Shown: positions 9,354-17,403 of the stretch, in pieces
Position numbering within the stretch: the first letter of the stretch is position 1
How the letters are laid out: each line of letters starts with the position of its first letter
Assembly (NCBI GenBank): GCA_022508565.1
Contig: JAFLUY010000002.1
Span: 32,001-96,000 of the forward strand
DNA: 64,000 nucleotides
DNA from: Erysipelotrichales bacterium
GTDB lineage: Bacteria > Bacillota_I > Bacilli_A > RF39 > UBA660
Direction: 5' to 3'
Notes under the pieces: model-generated
Told to the model about the DNA's origin: nothing
The model's database searches: none
What the model saw: only the letters and a program-made list of their open reading frames with translations
Program-made: the position numbers and the translations under genes

Positions 9354-10157
9354 ATGAATATTTTTGAGGCAATTAATAAGGTTACAGATTATATTGAAGA
9401 ACATCTAGAAGAAGAAATATCATATAAAAAACTAGGTAAATTAGCTGGTATGAATGATTATGTTTTAAATAGAGTATTTTCATTACTATGCAATATTTCT
9501 CTTTCTTCTTATATTCGAAATCGTCGTTTAAGTCGTGCAGGTTTTGATTTATATAACCGTGATATGAGTATTATGGATATTGCTATAAAATACGGTTATG
9601 AAAATGCAACGACTTTTTCACGAGCTTTTTATAATTTCCATAACATAAAACCAAGTTTATTAAAGAAGGATAATATAGCGATAAAGAATTATCCTATTAT
9701 TCATTTTAATGAGCAATTATGTAATAATAATTCTATAGAATATAAAATTGTAGAATTAAACTCGTTTAAGTTATATGGAAAATTCATAAATAGTGATGAG
9801 ATTAAGATTAATGATGATGCTCCCAATTTTTGGCAATATATGAATAAGAAATATAAAGATATCCACGGTAATATCGATTATGGTGCAGTTGTAACACTAC
9901 CTAAAACTCATAATATTGAAGAATATGAATATTGGATATTATATAAAAACAAGATTAAAGGTTTTCAAGAACTTACTATTCCTAAATCGAAATATTTAGT
10001 ATTTAGGATAAACCGTGTGGAAGCTGAAGATATACAAAACATGTGCGAAGTTGTTTTTTCTTCTTTTTTACCAAGCAGTAGTTATTCAGTTAATGATGTA
10101 CCTGAATTAGAATACTATCATGATAATATTGTTGACTATTATGTTCCAATTATATAA
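9354..10157 (+). CDS. AraC-family regulator with GyrI-like effector domain
   Basis: 267 residues. The AraC/XylS DNA-binding domain is N-terminal (about 1-105): the first HTH is around YKKLGKLAGMNDYVLNRVF, the second around DIAIKYGYENATTFSRAFY, ending with the typical KPS. The C-terminal region (about 115-267) matches the small-molecule-binding GyrI-like fold found in SoxS/Rob-like or BmrR-like regulators. It probably senses a small hydrophobic or cationic ligand. The target is unknown; the upstream permease is a candidate. AGGAG site, own terminator. Confidence 0.8.
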   Translation: MNIFEAINKVTDYIEEHLEEEISYKKLGKLAGMNDYVLNRVFSLLCNISLSSYIRNRRLSRAGFDLYNRDMSIMDIAIKYGYENATTFSRAFYNFHNIKPSLLKKDNIAIKNYPIIHFNEQLCNNNSIEYKIVELNSFKLYGKFINSDEIKINDDAPNFWQYMNKKYKDIHGNIDYGAVVTLPKTHNIEEYEYWILYKNKIKGFQELTIPKSKYLVFRINRVEAEDIQNMCEVVFSSFLPSSSYSVNDVPELEYYHDNIVDYYVPII

Positions 10158-10162
10158 GTGAC

Positions 10163-10193
10163 AAAACTGGTATTAATAATATCAGTTTTTTTA
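10163..10193 (+). terminator. Rho-independent terminator
   Basis: Stem AAAACTG / CAGTTTT with an AT-rich loop, followed by T7, immediately after the AraC gene. Confidence 0.65.
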
Positions 10194-10229
10194 TATTGGA
10201 TAATGATAATATGAATGTAGGTGAAGTAT

Positions 10230-10967
10230 ATGGAACAATTGATAGATAAGAAATATAATATAGATAATTTAGTGCAATTAAGATTTGCTGTAGGTGATGT
10301 TTCTTTAGTTTGTGATGCTACTGAAATATTATTTCTTAAACTAAACGACAAAGTTGTTGTTAATAAATATTTAAATCATCCAAAGAGATATTTATTTCCT
10401 TTAAGTGATGAACCTGTAAGTAAGGTTGATGAACATACATTATATAATTTTTTATTTGAGTTAGATAAAGACCATATTGTTTATGAAGGACATCCAGATA
10501 AAAATGCAGGCCTTTTATTTCAACTTAACTTTCAAAAAGCTGCAGCAGGAATAAAATATAGCCATGTAATGCTAGAACCAGAAGAACTGAACCCAACACC
10601 TGAAATGGTAAACATAGATAAAATCGATTCTTTCTTTGATTTTAATCAATATGACTCCTTATATATTTTTACTAACGATGGTAATTTATACTTATCTCAT
10701 AATAATAATGATTCTACAAATGATCGTATACCTTTTGGAGGAATGATTGAATTTGAAACTATAGAAGAGTTATCAAAATTTCTTCCTTTAACAATGGTTG
10801 CAAGCAAAGATGGAAAATATGAGATTAAAGATGTTGTCTATTTACCAGTCAATAGTGAAGAATATGCTTTAGTGGAAAGAAAGTATAATTTAACAGAGTT
10901 TAATAATACCCTTTCTGGGGATATTTCTAATGTCCCTGACTCAGCAAGTAATAGTCCAAAACTATAG
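10230..10967 (+). CDS. Hypothetical protein, 245 aa
   Basis: Not recognised. The ATG at 10230 is preferred over the upstream in-frame GTG at 10221 because the GTAGGTGA ribosome-binding site covers that GTG. The protein is soluble and acidic, and appears to have two related alpha/beta halves of about 110 residues (the first ends near the FPLSDEPVS region, the second contains FTNDGNLYLSHNN). A disordered Ser/Asp-rich tail ends the protein. No catalytic motif is seen. Confidence 0.55.
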   Translation: MEQLIDKKYNIDNLVQLRFAVGDVSLVCDATEILFLKLNDKVVVNKYLNHPKRYLFPLSDEPVSKVDEHTLYNFLFELDKDHIVYEGHPDKNAGLLFQLNFQKAAAGIKYSHVMLEPEELNPTPEMVNIDKIDSFFDFNQYDSLYIFTNDGNLYLSHNNNDSTNDRIPFGGMIEFETIEELSKFLPLTMVASKDGKYEIKDVVYLPVNSEEYALVERKYNLTEFNNTLSGDISNVPDSASNSPKL

Positions 10968-11008
10968 AATATTTTTTATCTATTTTTAATATATTAGAAT
11001 AAAAAGCA

Positions 11009-11098
11009 AAATAACAAGAGCATAAATTTTGTGTTCTTGTTTTCTTTATGTATAAATGATAAAATATCATTGATAAAAAGATTTTTGTATAAAGGAGT
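11009..11098 (+). repeat. Diverged copy of the uvrB upstream region (terminator, promoter, RBS)
   Basis: This stretch aligns by eye with 12789-12874, upstream of uvrB: AATAACAAG stem start, TTCTTGTTTTCTTTATGT, an AAAATAT box, TTGATAAAAA, TTTTGTA and a final AAAGGA. It serves as the terminator of the preceding gene (AACAAGA / TCTTGTT) and as the likely promoter and ribosome-binding site of the gene at 11106. It is one arm of a duplication whose other part is the uvrB remnant at 11571. Confidence 0.6.
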
Positions 11099-11105
11099 AA
11101 TATTT

Positions 11106-11498
11106 GTGATTAAAATTAATGATGAAGATTACGAATTACAAGATTTTGATATAAAGTGGGGAAGATTTACAAGAACGATTAATTCAGTTGAGAAAACTGG
11201 AATTGCTCCTCGAGTGTTTTTTTATGTAGGCGATGAAAACAAAGTAAAAGAAGTTATCATAGAACTTACATTTACAAAAGATGAATTTCAAAACATGAAA
11301 ATAAATAAAGAAGTGGATATACAAAAAGAAATTATCGATATTATTTATAATGATGAATCAGGCTGGATTTCTTTAGGAAATACAAATTTTTCATGTAGTT
11401 TAACTAAAGTTGAAGATAGAAAATTTCATGTAAACTTCAATTGCAAAGATACATTTGAAAATATTTCTATTGAAATAGATGAACTGATAATGACATAA
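11106..11498 (+). CDS. Hypothetical protein, 130 aa
   Basis: Not recognised. The frame is open further upstream, but the GTG at 11106 is chosen because AAAGGAG lies 8 bp before it. The protein is soluble and beta-rich, with alternating charged and hydrophobic residues, Cys at two places near the C-terminus, and no signal peptide. Its upstream region is a copy of the uvrB promoter region, and a decayed uvrB 5' end follows it, so it may have been inserted into a duplicated uvrB start. Confidence 0.55.
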   Translation: MIKINDEDYELQDFDIKWGRFTRTINSVEKTGIAPRVFFYVGDENKVKEVIIELTFTKDEFQNMKINKEVDIQKEIIDIIYNDESGWISLGNTNFSCSLTKVEDRKFHVNFNCKDTFENISIEIDELIMT

Positions 11499-11570
11499 AA
11501 TAGTTTGCTCCAATTATAAAGTATAGTTTTTTCAAGGATCAAACAAATTTTAATATATTATCAAATTAAA

Positions 11571-11690
11571 ACTTTTAATGAAATGAAAATCCTATGGCTA
11601 AACTTATTTCAAATTATCATCCTAGCGGGGATAAGTCTAAAGAATTGAAGCTTTAGTTAAATACATCTAAGAAGAAAAAAGAGACTAGAC
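11571..11690 (+). pseudogene. Decayed 5' fragment of uvrB
   Basis: From 11571 the DNA matches the intact uvrB start at about 12857-12973. The shared pieces include AACTTTT, GAAAATC, then ATG (11594) followed by AAACTTATTTCAAATTATCA, CCTAG, GGGGAT or GGTGAT, and later GAAGCTTTAGTTAAA. Its frame begins MAKLISNYHPSGDK, against [14 protein letters not shown] in UvrB. A one-base deletion after about 17 codons and a GAA to TAA change break the frame. The ribosome-binding site has also decayed (AAATGAAAA against AAAGGAAAA). No further uvrB homology is seen. Confidence 0.75.
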
Positions 11691-11761
11691 TTTTTTTATT
11701 TGAAAAAAATTTAATAATATTATATAATATGCAAAACAAATTTTAAGGGGTTGTTGGAATT

Positions 11762-12706
11762 ATGTATAAGAGAAACAAATTTGCTTTAGATAAATGGTCT
11801 AAAGAAATAGAATCTTATGAACGATTAACTATAACAGAAGCTCAAGAATTATATAGCAAAGCTATTTCTACAGAAGATACTGAGTTAAAAAAATCCTATA
11901 TGAATAGATTAATTCTTGGAACTTTATATGTTGTTTGTAATTATATTGAAAGAAATGATTTAATAAAATTATGTACAACAGAGTACGATATGAATGATAT
12001 GATTAATTCTTTTACCGAAGCATGGATAAAAAATATTTATGATGGTAAATTATTAGATATTACAATGTTTTCAAATTTATTACGTCATGGTTTCTTTAGT
12101 GAAGTATATAAAAATCTTGGATGTAGTGAAGTTGTTGTAAATGATCAATTTGATATGTCTTCTAAGTTATTTGTAGATTTATTTTATCGTTATATTGAAT
12201 GTAGAAATAATAATAAAAAGTTTTATTATGAAGATATATTAGGCGATATTGAAACTTACTATGATTCTATTAAAGTTCCAATGATTATGCCTTTATTTGA
12301 AAAAATGTATAATCGTTTAAATATAGATAAAAATGAATCTTTAGCTGTCGTTAAGACTAGACTTGATGACTTTCTAAAATACTATATAAATATTGGTTTA
12401 TGTGGTCATTTAAATCCAAATATCTCTGATGAATGTGATTATGAAGATGAAACTATATATAGAGTTGGTCTTGAACATTTTATTGAAGACGTTGATGCAG
12501 TATTTGAAGATGATCCAAGAAGTAAAGATATGCTTCATTTAGTATATGGTTTAGATGATGATACCCCAATGACTCTCAAAAGTGTAGGAGATATATATAA
12601 TCTATCTAGAGATAGGGTACGCCAAATTAACGGAAATTCACTTAGAAGGTTACGCAGCAATGATAAAATAAGAGAATATAATAGCTTAAGAAGAAATGAA
12701 TTATGA
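11762..12706 (+). CDS. Orphan sigma-70-like factor
   Basis: 314 residues. The C-terminal 60 residues are a convincing sigma region 4: YGLDDDTPMTLKSVGDIYNL, then SRDRVRQINGNSLRRLR, matching the -35-recognition HTH of primary-type sigma factors. The N-terminal half (ITEAQELYSKAI to NRLILGTLYVVCNYI to DMNDMINSFTEAWIKNI) fits a poorly conserved region 1.2/2. The middle (about 130-250) is not like canonical region 3. It may direct RNA polymerase to a special promoter set. No anti-sigma gene is adjacent. It is monocistronic. Confidence 0.65.
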   Translation: MYKRNKFALDKWSKEIESYERLTITEAQELYSKAISTEDTELKKSYMNRLILGTLYVVCNYIERNDLIKLCTTEYDMNDMINSFTEAWIKNIYDGKLLDITMFSNLLRHGFFSEVYKNLGCSEVVVNDQFDMSSKLFVDLFYRYIECRNNNKKFYYEDILGDIETYYDSIKVPMIMPLFEKMYNRLNIDKNESLAVVKTRLDDFLKYYINIGLCGHLNPNISDECDYEDETIYRVGLEHFIEDVDAVFEDDPRSKDMLHLVYGLDDDTPMTLKSVGDIYNLSRDRVRQINGNSLRRLRSNDKIREYNSLRRNEL

Positions 12707-12791
12707 CAAGTAAAGTTATGCTTTAATAATGTAAAAAATTATAATAAAATCAAATAACTAATCATGCAATTGATAACTGTAAAAAAATAAT

Positions 12792-12822
12792 AACAAGGAC
12801 TTATATAAGTTCCTTGTTTTCT
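12792..12822 (+). terminator. Rho-independent terminator upstream of uvrB
   Basis: Stem AACAAGGACTT (12792-12802) / AAGTTCCTTGTT (12807-12818) with one bulged T, followed by TT-rich sequence. It is the better-preserved homologue of the hairpin at 11012-11041. Confidence 0.75.
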
Positions 12823-12879
12823 TTATGTTAAAATGTTAAAATATTTTTGATAAAAAACTTTTGTAGAAAGGAAAATCAT

Positions 12880-14835
12880 ATGTTTAAACTTATTTCAAAT
12901 TATCAACCTAGTGGTGATCAGCCAGAAGCCATTGATGCTTTAGTTAAAGGCATCGAAGAAGGTAAAAGAGATCAAGTTTTGTTGGGCGCAACTGGAACTG
13001 GTAAAACATTCACAATTGCAAATGTTATTGCAAGAGTTAATAAACCAACCCTTGTTTTAGCGCATAATAAAACACTAGCAGGGCAGTTATATAGTGAACT
13101 CAAAGAGTTATTCCCTGAAAACAGAGTAGAGTACTTTGTATCATACTATGATTATTATCAACCAGAAGCATATGTTCCTCAAAGTGACACTTATATTGAA
13201 AAAGATGCGTCAATAAATGATGAAATAGATGAACTAAGACATTCAGCAACGTCAGCACTTTTAACAACAAACGATGTTATAGTTGTCTCAAGTGTTTCTT
13301 GTATTTATGGTATAGGAGATCCAAGTGATTATGAAGATCATATGTTAATTGCAACAGTTGGAGACACGATTAAAAGAAACGACTTATTAAATAAACTAAT
13401 AGATATGAATTATGAAAGAAATCAACTAGATTTCCATCGTGGAACTTTTAGAGTAAATGGAGATATTATTGATATAGTGCCAATTGCTGAAAAGAAAAAT
13501 GGTATTCGTATTGAATTATTTGGTGATGAAGTAGATAGAATAAGTGAATTTGATATTCTCACTGGTGCAATAATAGCTAATAAAAAATCTGCTACGATAT
13601 TCCCGGCAACTCACTTTGTTACCAATAAAGAAAAGTTAGAAGAAGCATGTAATAGAATAGAAGCAGAGATGCATGCACGCTGTAAGGAACTTTTAGAAAA
13701 TAATAAATTACTTGAGGAACAAAGATTAAGAGAAAGATGTGAATACGATCTTGAAATGTTAAGAGAAACAGGTTTCTGTCATGGTATTGAAAATTATTCA
13801 CGTCATTTAGCTTTAAGGAGTGAAGGAGAAACTCCATCAACCTTAATAGATTTCTTCCCTAAAGATTTTTTACTTGTAGTTGATGAGTCACATGTTACTT
13901 TACCACAAGTTCGTGGCATGTATAATGGAGACAGAATGCGTAAAACTACTTTAGTTGAATATGGCTTCCGTCTTCCAAGTGCCTTGGATAACCGTCCTTT
14001 AAAGTTTGATGAATTTAATGACAAAATAAATCAAGCTATTTATGTTTCGGCCACTCCAGGTGATTATGAACTTGAACTTGTTGATAACAAATTTGTTGAA
14101 CAAATCATTAGACCAACTGGATTACTTGATCCAACTATTGACGTTAGAGATTCAGAAGGTCAAATTGATGATTTAATTAATGAAATAAATATACGAATCG
14201 AAAAAGATGAAAGAGTGCTTGTTACAACTTTAACTATTCGTATGGCTGAAGAACTAACAAGTTACTTAAAAAATCTAGGTATAAAGGTAGCTTATCTTCA
14301 CAGTGAAGTTAAAACTTTAGAAAGATTGAAAATAATAAGAGAATTAAGATTAGGTAAATATGATGTCTTAGTTGGTATTAACCTATTAAGAGAAGGAATA
14401 GATTTACCAGAAGTATCTTTAATTGCCATAATGGATGCTGATAAACAAGGATTCTTAAGAAGTGATAGATCACTAATCCAAATAATTGGTCGTTGCGCAA
14501 GAAATGCAAATGGACATGTTATCATGTATGCAAACACAGTCTCAGAAGCAATGGATAAAGCAATTAAAGAAACAAAAAGACGTCGTGAAATTCAAGAGAA
14601 GTTTAATCTTGAACATAATATAGTTCCTAAAACGATTATTAAAGAAATCAGAGAAGTTATTAGTAACATTGAAACTGAAGAAAAGGCAACTGATAAGACT
14701 AAGAAATTATCTAAGAAAGACAAAGAACTAATCATGCTTAATATTGAAAATGAAATGAAAGAAGCTGCAAAAAATCTTGATTTCGAAAGAGCTATGGAAC
14801 TAAGGGATATCTTATTTGAAATGAAAAGTGAATAA
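12880..14835 (+). CDS. uvrB: UvrABC system subunit B
   Basis: 651 residues, close to the family's usual 655-670. UvrB is the damage-verifying helicase of nucleotide excision repair and works with UvrA and UvrC. The start [18 protein letters not shown] is chosen at 12880, with AGAAAGGAAAA before it, rather than the longer frame. Visible features: Walker A GATGTGKT, the beta-hairpin region with SCIYGIG, Walker B VDESH, helicase motifs [16 protein letters not shown] and QIIGRCARN, and a C-terminal UVR motif ([12 protein letters not shown]). uvrA is not next to it. A decayed copy of its 5' end lies 1.3 kb upstream. Confidence 0.97.
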   Translation: MFKLISNYQPSGDQPEAIDALVKGIEEGKRDQVLLGATGTGKTFTIANVIARVNKPTLVLAHNKTLAGQLYSELKELFPENRVEYFVSYYDYYQPEAYVPQSDTYIEKDASINDEIDELRHSATSALLTTNDVIVVSSVSCIYGIGDPSDYEDHMLIATVGDTIKRNDLLNKLIDMNYERNQLDFHRGTFRVNGDIIDIVPIAEKKNGIRIELFGDEVDRISEFDILTGAIIANKKSATIFPATHFVTNKEKLEEACNRIEAEMHARCKELLENNKLLEEQRLRERCEYDLEMLRETGFCHGIENYSRHLALRSEGETPSTLIDFFPKDFLLVVDESHVTLPQVRGMYNGDRMRKTTLVEYGFRLPSALDNRPLKFDEFNDKINQAIYVSATPGDYELELVDNKFVEQIIRPTGLLDPTIDVRDSEGQIDDLINEINIRIEKDERVLVTTLTIRMAEELTSYLKNLGIKVAYLHSEVKTLERLKIIRELRLGKYDVLVGINLLREGIDLPEVSLIAIMDADKQGFLRSDRSLIQIIGRCARNANGHVIMYANTVSEAMDKAIKETKRRREIQEKFNLEHNIVPKTIIKEIREVISNIETEEKATDKTKKLSKKDKELIMLNIENEMKEAAKNLDFERAMELRDILFEMKSE

Positions 14836-14842
14836 ACTCACA

Positions 14843-14872
14843 AAAAAGACTACTAAATAGTAGTTTTTTTCG
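14843..14872 (+). terminator. Rho-independent terminator of uvrB
   Basis: AAAAGACTACT / AGTAGTTTTTTT hairpin with an AAAT loop and a T-run. Confidence 0.8.
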
Positions 14873-14901
14873 TTATAATAAATAATTAAGGAAGTGATGA
14901 T

Positions 14902-15795
14902 ATGTATAAATCTAATACGAATTTTAATTTATACAAGACTTTTTATGATGTTGCAATTTGTGGAAGTATATCAAAAGCAGCTAATATAAATTTCACATCA
15001 CAACCAGCAATTTCTAGAAGTATAAAAACCCTAGAAGATGAACTTAATACAAAATTATTCGTAAGAACTAAAAAAGGTATTGAACTAACAGAAAAAGGTA
15101 AAGAATTATTTTTCTATGTTGAACAAGGATATAATTCTTTTATAACTGCTGAAAGAAGTATTTTAGAAGATAAATCATTATCAAAAGGCAAACTATCGAT
15201 TGGAATTCCATCACACATAGCAACATTCTATTTATTTAATGCAATTGATGAATTCCATAAAAAATATCCTGGAATAGAAATAACAATAATTTCAAAATCC
15301 ACTTCTGCTTTACTAGAATTACTTAGAAGTCACGAAATAGATTTTATGATTGATTCAGAACCAGTTAAGTTTTTAGATAAGAATATTTCAATAAAACATA
15401 TTAAATATTTACATAATGCATTTATTGCATCATCTACTTTTGATACAAGCAATATTAAGTCTTTAAAAGACTTAGAAAATACACCAGTTATAATACCAAT
15501 CAAAGGAACCGCTAATAGAACTGCTCTTGATGAATTTTTAGCGCTTAATAATATAGAGCTTAATAATGTCTTAAATATTCACACATCAGAACTTATTCAA
15601 GGAGCAATAAAAAGAAATTTAGGAGTAGGATACATTATTAAAGAGTTAGTTGCTGATGAAATAAAGAAAGGTAACTTAAAAGAAATTAAATTTGATAATT
15701 TACCTAAGACTGGTATAAGTTTAGTTTACATTAGAGATTTTGTTACTGAAACTCCAAAAATATTTTTATCTGAATACTATAATATTGAGATATAA
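14902..15795 (+). CDS. LysR-family transcriptional regulator
   Basis: 297 residues, the family's normal length. The N-terminal winged HTH (about 8-66) contains FYDVAICGSISKAANINFTS followed by QPAISRSIKTLEDELNTKLF and the VRTKKGIELTEKG wing. A periplasmic-binding-protein-like effector domain occupies about 95-297. The effector and target genes are unknown; neighbours are unrelated or uncharacterised. Strong AAGGAAGTGATGAT ribosome-binding site. Confidence 0.92.
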   Translation: MYKSNTNFNLYKTFYDVAICGSISKAANINFTSQPAISRSIKTLEDELNTKLFVRTKKGIELTEKGKELFFYVEQGYNSFITAERSILEDKSLSKGKLSIGIPSHIATFYLFNAIDEFHKKYPGIEITIISKSTSALLELLRSHEIDFMIDSEPVKFLDKNISIKHIKYLHNAFIASSTFDTSNIKSLKDLENTPVIIPIKGTANRTALDEFLALNNIELNNVLNIHTSELIQGAIKRNLGVGYIIKELVADEIKKGNLKEIKFDNLPKTGISLVYIRDFVTETPKIFLSEYYNIEI

Positions 15796-15881
15796 CATTA
15801 GTGTTATAGTAAATATAACATTTCATTATTATCTAAATTACTCGAACCTATATTATGATTAATATAGAAAGAGGCGATATT

Positions 15882-16166
15882 ATGAAAGTTTATCAATTAG
15901 AATTATTAGATTTAGGTTTTTGTTTAGAACCAGTATTTGCATCAATGGAAAGTGCACAAAAAGTAAGAGAAAAATACCCAAACAGAAAAATAAAAATAAA
16001 AAGTCTGTTTGTTAGTGATATTAAAGATAATATAATTTATCGTATAAAAAATACAGGGTGTGATGGTTATAGTTTAGAGGAATCAATTTTCTCTAATTTA
16101 GAAGCTGCAGAGTCGCATTTAAAGGATAACACCCAGGAAGTTATAAAGGAGCATTTATATGGATAG
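15882..16166 (+). CDS. Hypothetical protein, 94 aa
   Basis: Not recognised. The ATG at 15882 is preferred because AAAGAGGCGAT precedes it; an upstream in-frame ATG at 15855 has no ribosome-binding site. A small soluble alpha/beta protein with three Cys. It overlaps the next gene by 8 bp, so the two are translationally coupled in an operon that probably also contains the gene at 16677. Confidence 0.6.
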   Translation: MKVYQLELLDLGFCLEPVFASMESAQKVREKYPNRKIKIKSLFVSDIKDNIIYRIKNTGCDGYSLEESIFSNLEAAESHLKDNTQEVIKEHLYG

Positions 16167-16644
16167 CAGTGAAGAAGCTAATTATGAAGTTTTAGATAAT
16201 ACAACAGGAAAGAATAAGATTTATATTGTAAGAGATGTAAAAACTTTAGTTTATATAAGTGAAAACGCATTTTTATGTGGAGATACAATTCGTCTAGTTT
16301 TAAATAGCATAGATGAAGAATTAGTTGAAATGTTAATAAGTTTAAATATGCAATTCGAAATAGTTTATGAATTAAAAGAACAATCATATACACCATTTGA
16401 ATTATTAAAAAAGTTTATGCAAGCAACTAATAATAAGGTTTATGTAAGTTATAATATTGATAATAAATCTGAATATGATAAAGTACTAATAGATTATTAT
16501 ATATATTACTATGGAGTAATAGTGTTATTAGAAACTACTGATCGTGCCTTATATAATGAGTGGGTACAAGAATTAACTAGACGTGTTGAAAAGAAATCAA
16601 TAAGAAAACTTAACAAAAGATATGTTGGAGAAAGAAAAGTATAA
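16159..16644 (+). CDS. Hypothetical protein, 161 aa
   Basis: Not recognised. The start has AAAGGAG 7 bp upstream and overlaps the preceding gene. The protein has alternating short beta strands and helices (NKIYIVRDVKTLVYI, then TIRLVLNSIDEELVEMLI), is rich in Tyr near 110-125 (DYYIYYYG), and ends with a basic Lys/Arg tail. The layout recalls a small Rossmann-like fold, but no binding motif supports this. Confidence 0.6.
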   Translation: MDSSEEANYEVLDNTTGKNKIYIVRDVKTLVYISENAFLCGDTIRLVLNSIDEELVEMLISLNMQFEIVYELKEQSYTPFELLKKFMQATNNKVYVSYNIDNKSEYDKVLIDYYIYYYGVIVLLETTDRALYNEWVQELTRRVEKKSIRKLNKRYVGERKV

Positions 16645-16676
16645 GACTAATATACAACCAAGAAAGGATTTAATAC

Positions 16677-17171
16677 ATGACTGAAAGAACAAAAAAAGAC
16701 CTTACATATGTGGCTATTGCAATAAGTGTTGGACTTGCATGGCAAGGATTCACTTGGCACATGGATTATAAACAGGATCAAAAGAACTCGGAGTTCAAAT
16801 ATTATAAACTTGCAGATGGAACTTATCAAGCAAATGAAGAAGTAAAACATAGTGCTGCTGTCAAATGGGTTTTAGTTGAAAGAATAAATCAAGAGGGAAA
16901 TAAAGAACTTTGCATAGCAAATAGAGATGGAATAAATGTTTTAACTAATGAATTTGTAGGCGAGATTAATTTTGCAGGAGAAACTCCTTTTTCTCAAGAC
17001 GAATCTATTTTAAGTGTAGTTAATATTGAACCATATATAGAACAATTTGGAACAAAAGAATACTACTCAGCTCAATATTTTGAAGCACTAATTGATGCAA
17101 TATTAGAAAGTTATGAATGGCACAAAGAAAAAGTGCTAGAAATTAAGATTCCTGAAAACACTACTTTTTGA
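16677..17171 (+). CDS. Hypothetical protein, 164 aa, possible N-terminal membrane segment
   Basis: Not recognised. AGAAAGG precedes the ATG. A short hydrophobic stretch at about 10-26 (LTYVAIAISVGLAWQGF) could be an uncleaved anchor. The rest is soluble and acidic, with NREGI-like and YIEQFGTKEYYSAQYF segments of unknown meaning. It is the last gene of the three-gene operon from 15882 and ends inside a terminator hairpin. Confidence 0.55.
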   Translation: MTERTKKDLTYVAIAISVGLAWQGFTWHMDYKQDQKNSEFKYYKLADGTYQANEEVKHSAAVKWVLVERINQEGNKELCIANRDGINVLTNEFVGEINFAGETPFSQDESILSVVNIEPYIEQFGTKEYYSAQYFEALIDAILESYEWHKEKVLEIKIPENTTF

Positions 17172-17183
17172 GTAGTTTTTTAT
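17160..17183 (+). terminator. Terminator overlapping a gene end
   Basis: ACTACT (17160-17165) / AGTAGT (17171-17176) and T6. The stop codon lies in the loop and second arm. Confidence 0.65.
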
Positions 17184-17220
17184 TTATCATTGAAATGTGA
17201 ATTTAACTAGTAACAAGTAA

Positions 17221-17251
17221 ACTTCTCTTTTATTTACATTAAAAGAGAAGT
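17221..17251. other. Perfect 11-bp inverted repeat in a 232-bp gap
   Basis: ACTTCTCTTTT (17221-17231) and AAAAGAGAAGT (17241-17251) are perfectly complementary. No T-run follows on either strand, so it is not a normal terminator. It lies 150 bp before the repeat-protein gene at 17404. It could be a leader hairpin or a protein-binding site. Confidence 0.5.
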
Positions 17252-17403
17252 AAGAAATACATTGAATCTAAATAACATTTAAGGTTATTATTTTCTCTTG
17301 TAAATTTTACATTTATAATATGTATTTCATTACTAAAAACTTGCAAAATGACTAATGGTTATGTTATTTTTCTTATGAGTATGATAATAGGGAGACATGA
17401 ACA

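Noticed and set aside
12700-12710. Mycoplasma-type code (TGA as Trp)
   Set aside because: TGA ends several genes at sensible places, often in ATGA overlaps, and conserved Trp residues use TGG.
17221-17251. Terminator at the 11-bp inverted repeat
   Set aside because: No T-run follows on either strand, and the preceding gene already has a terminator at 17160-17183.
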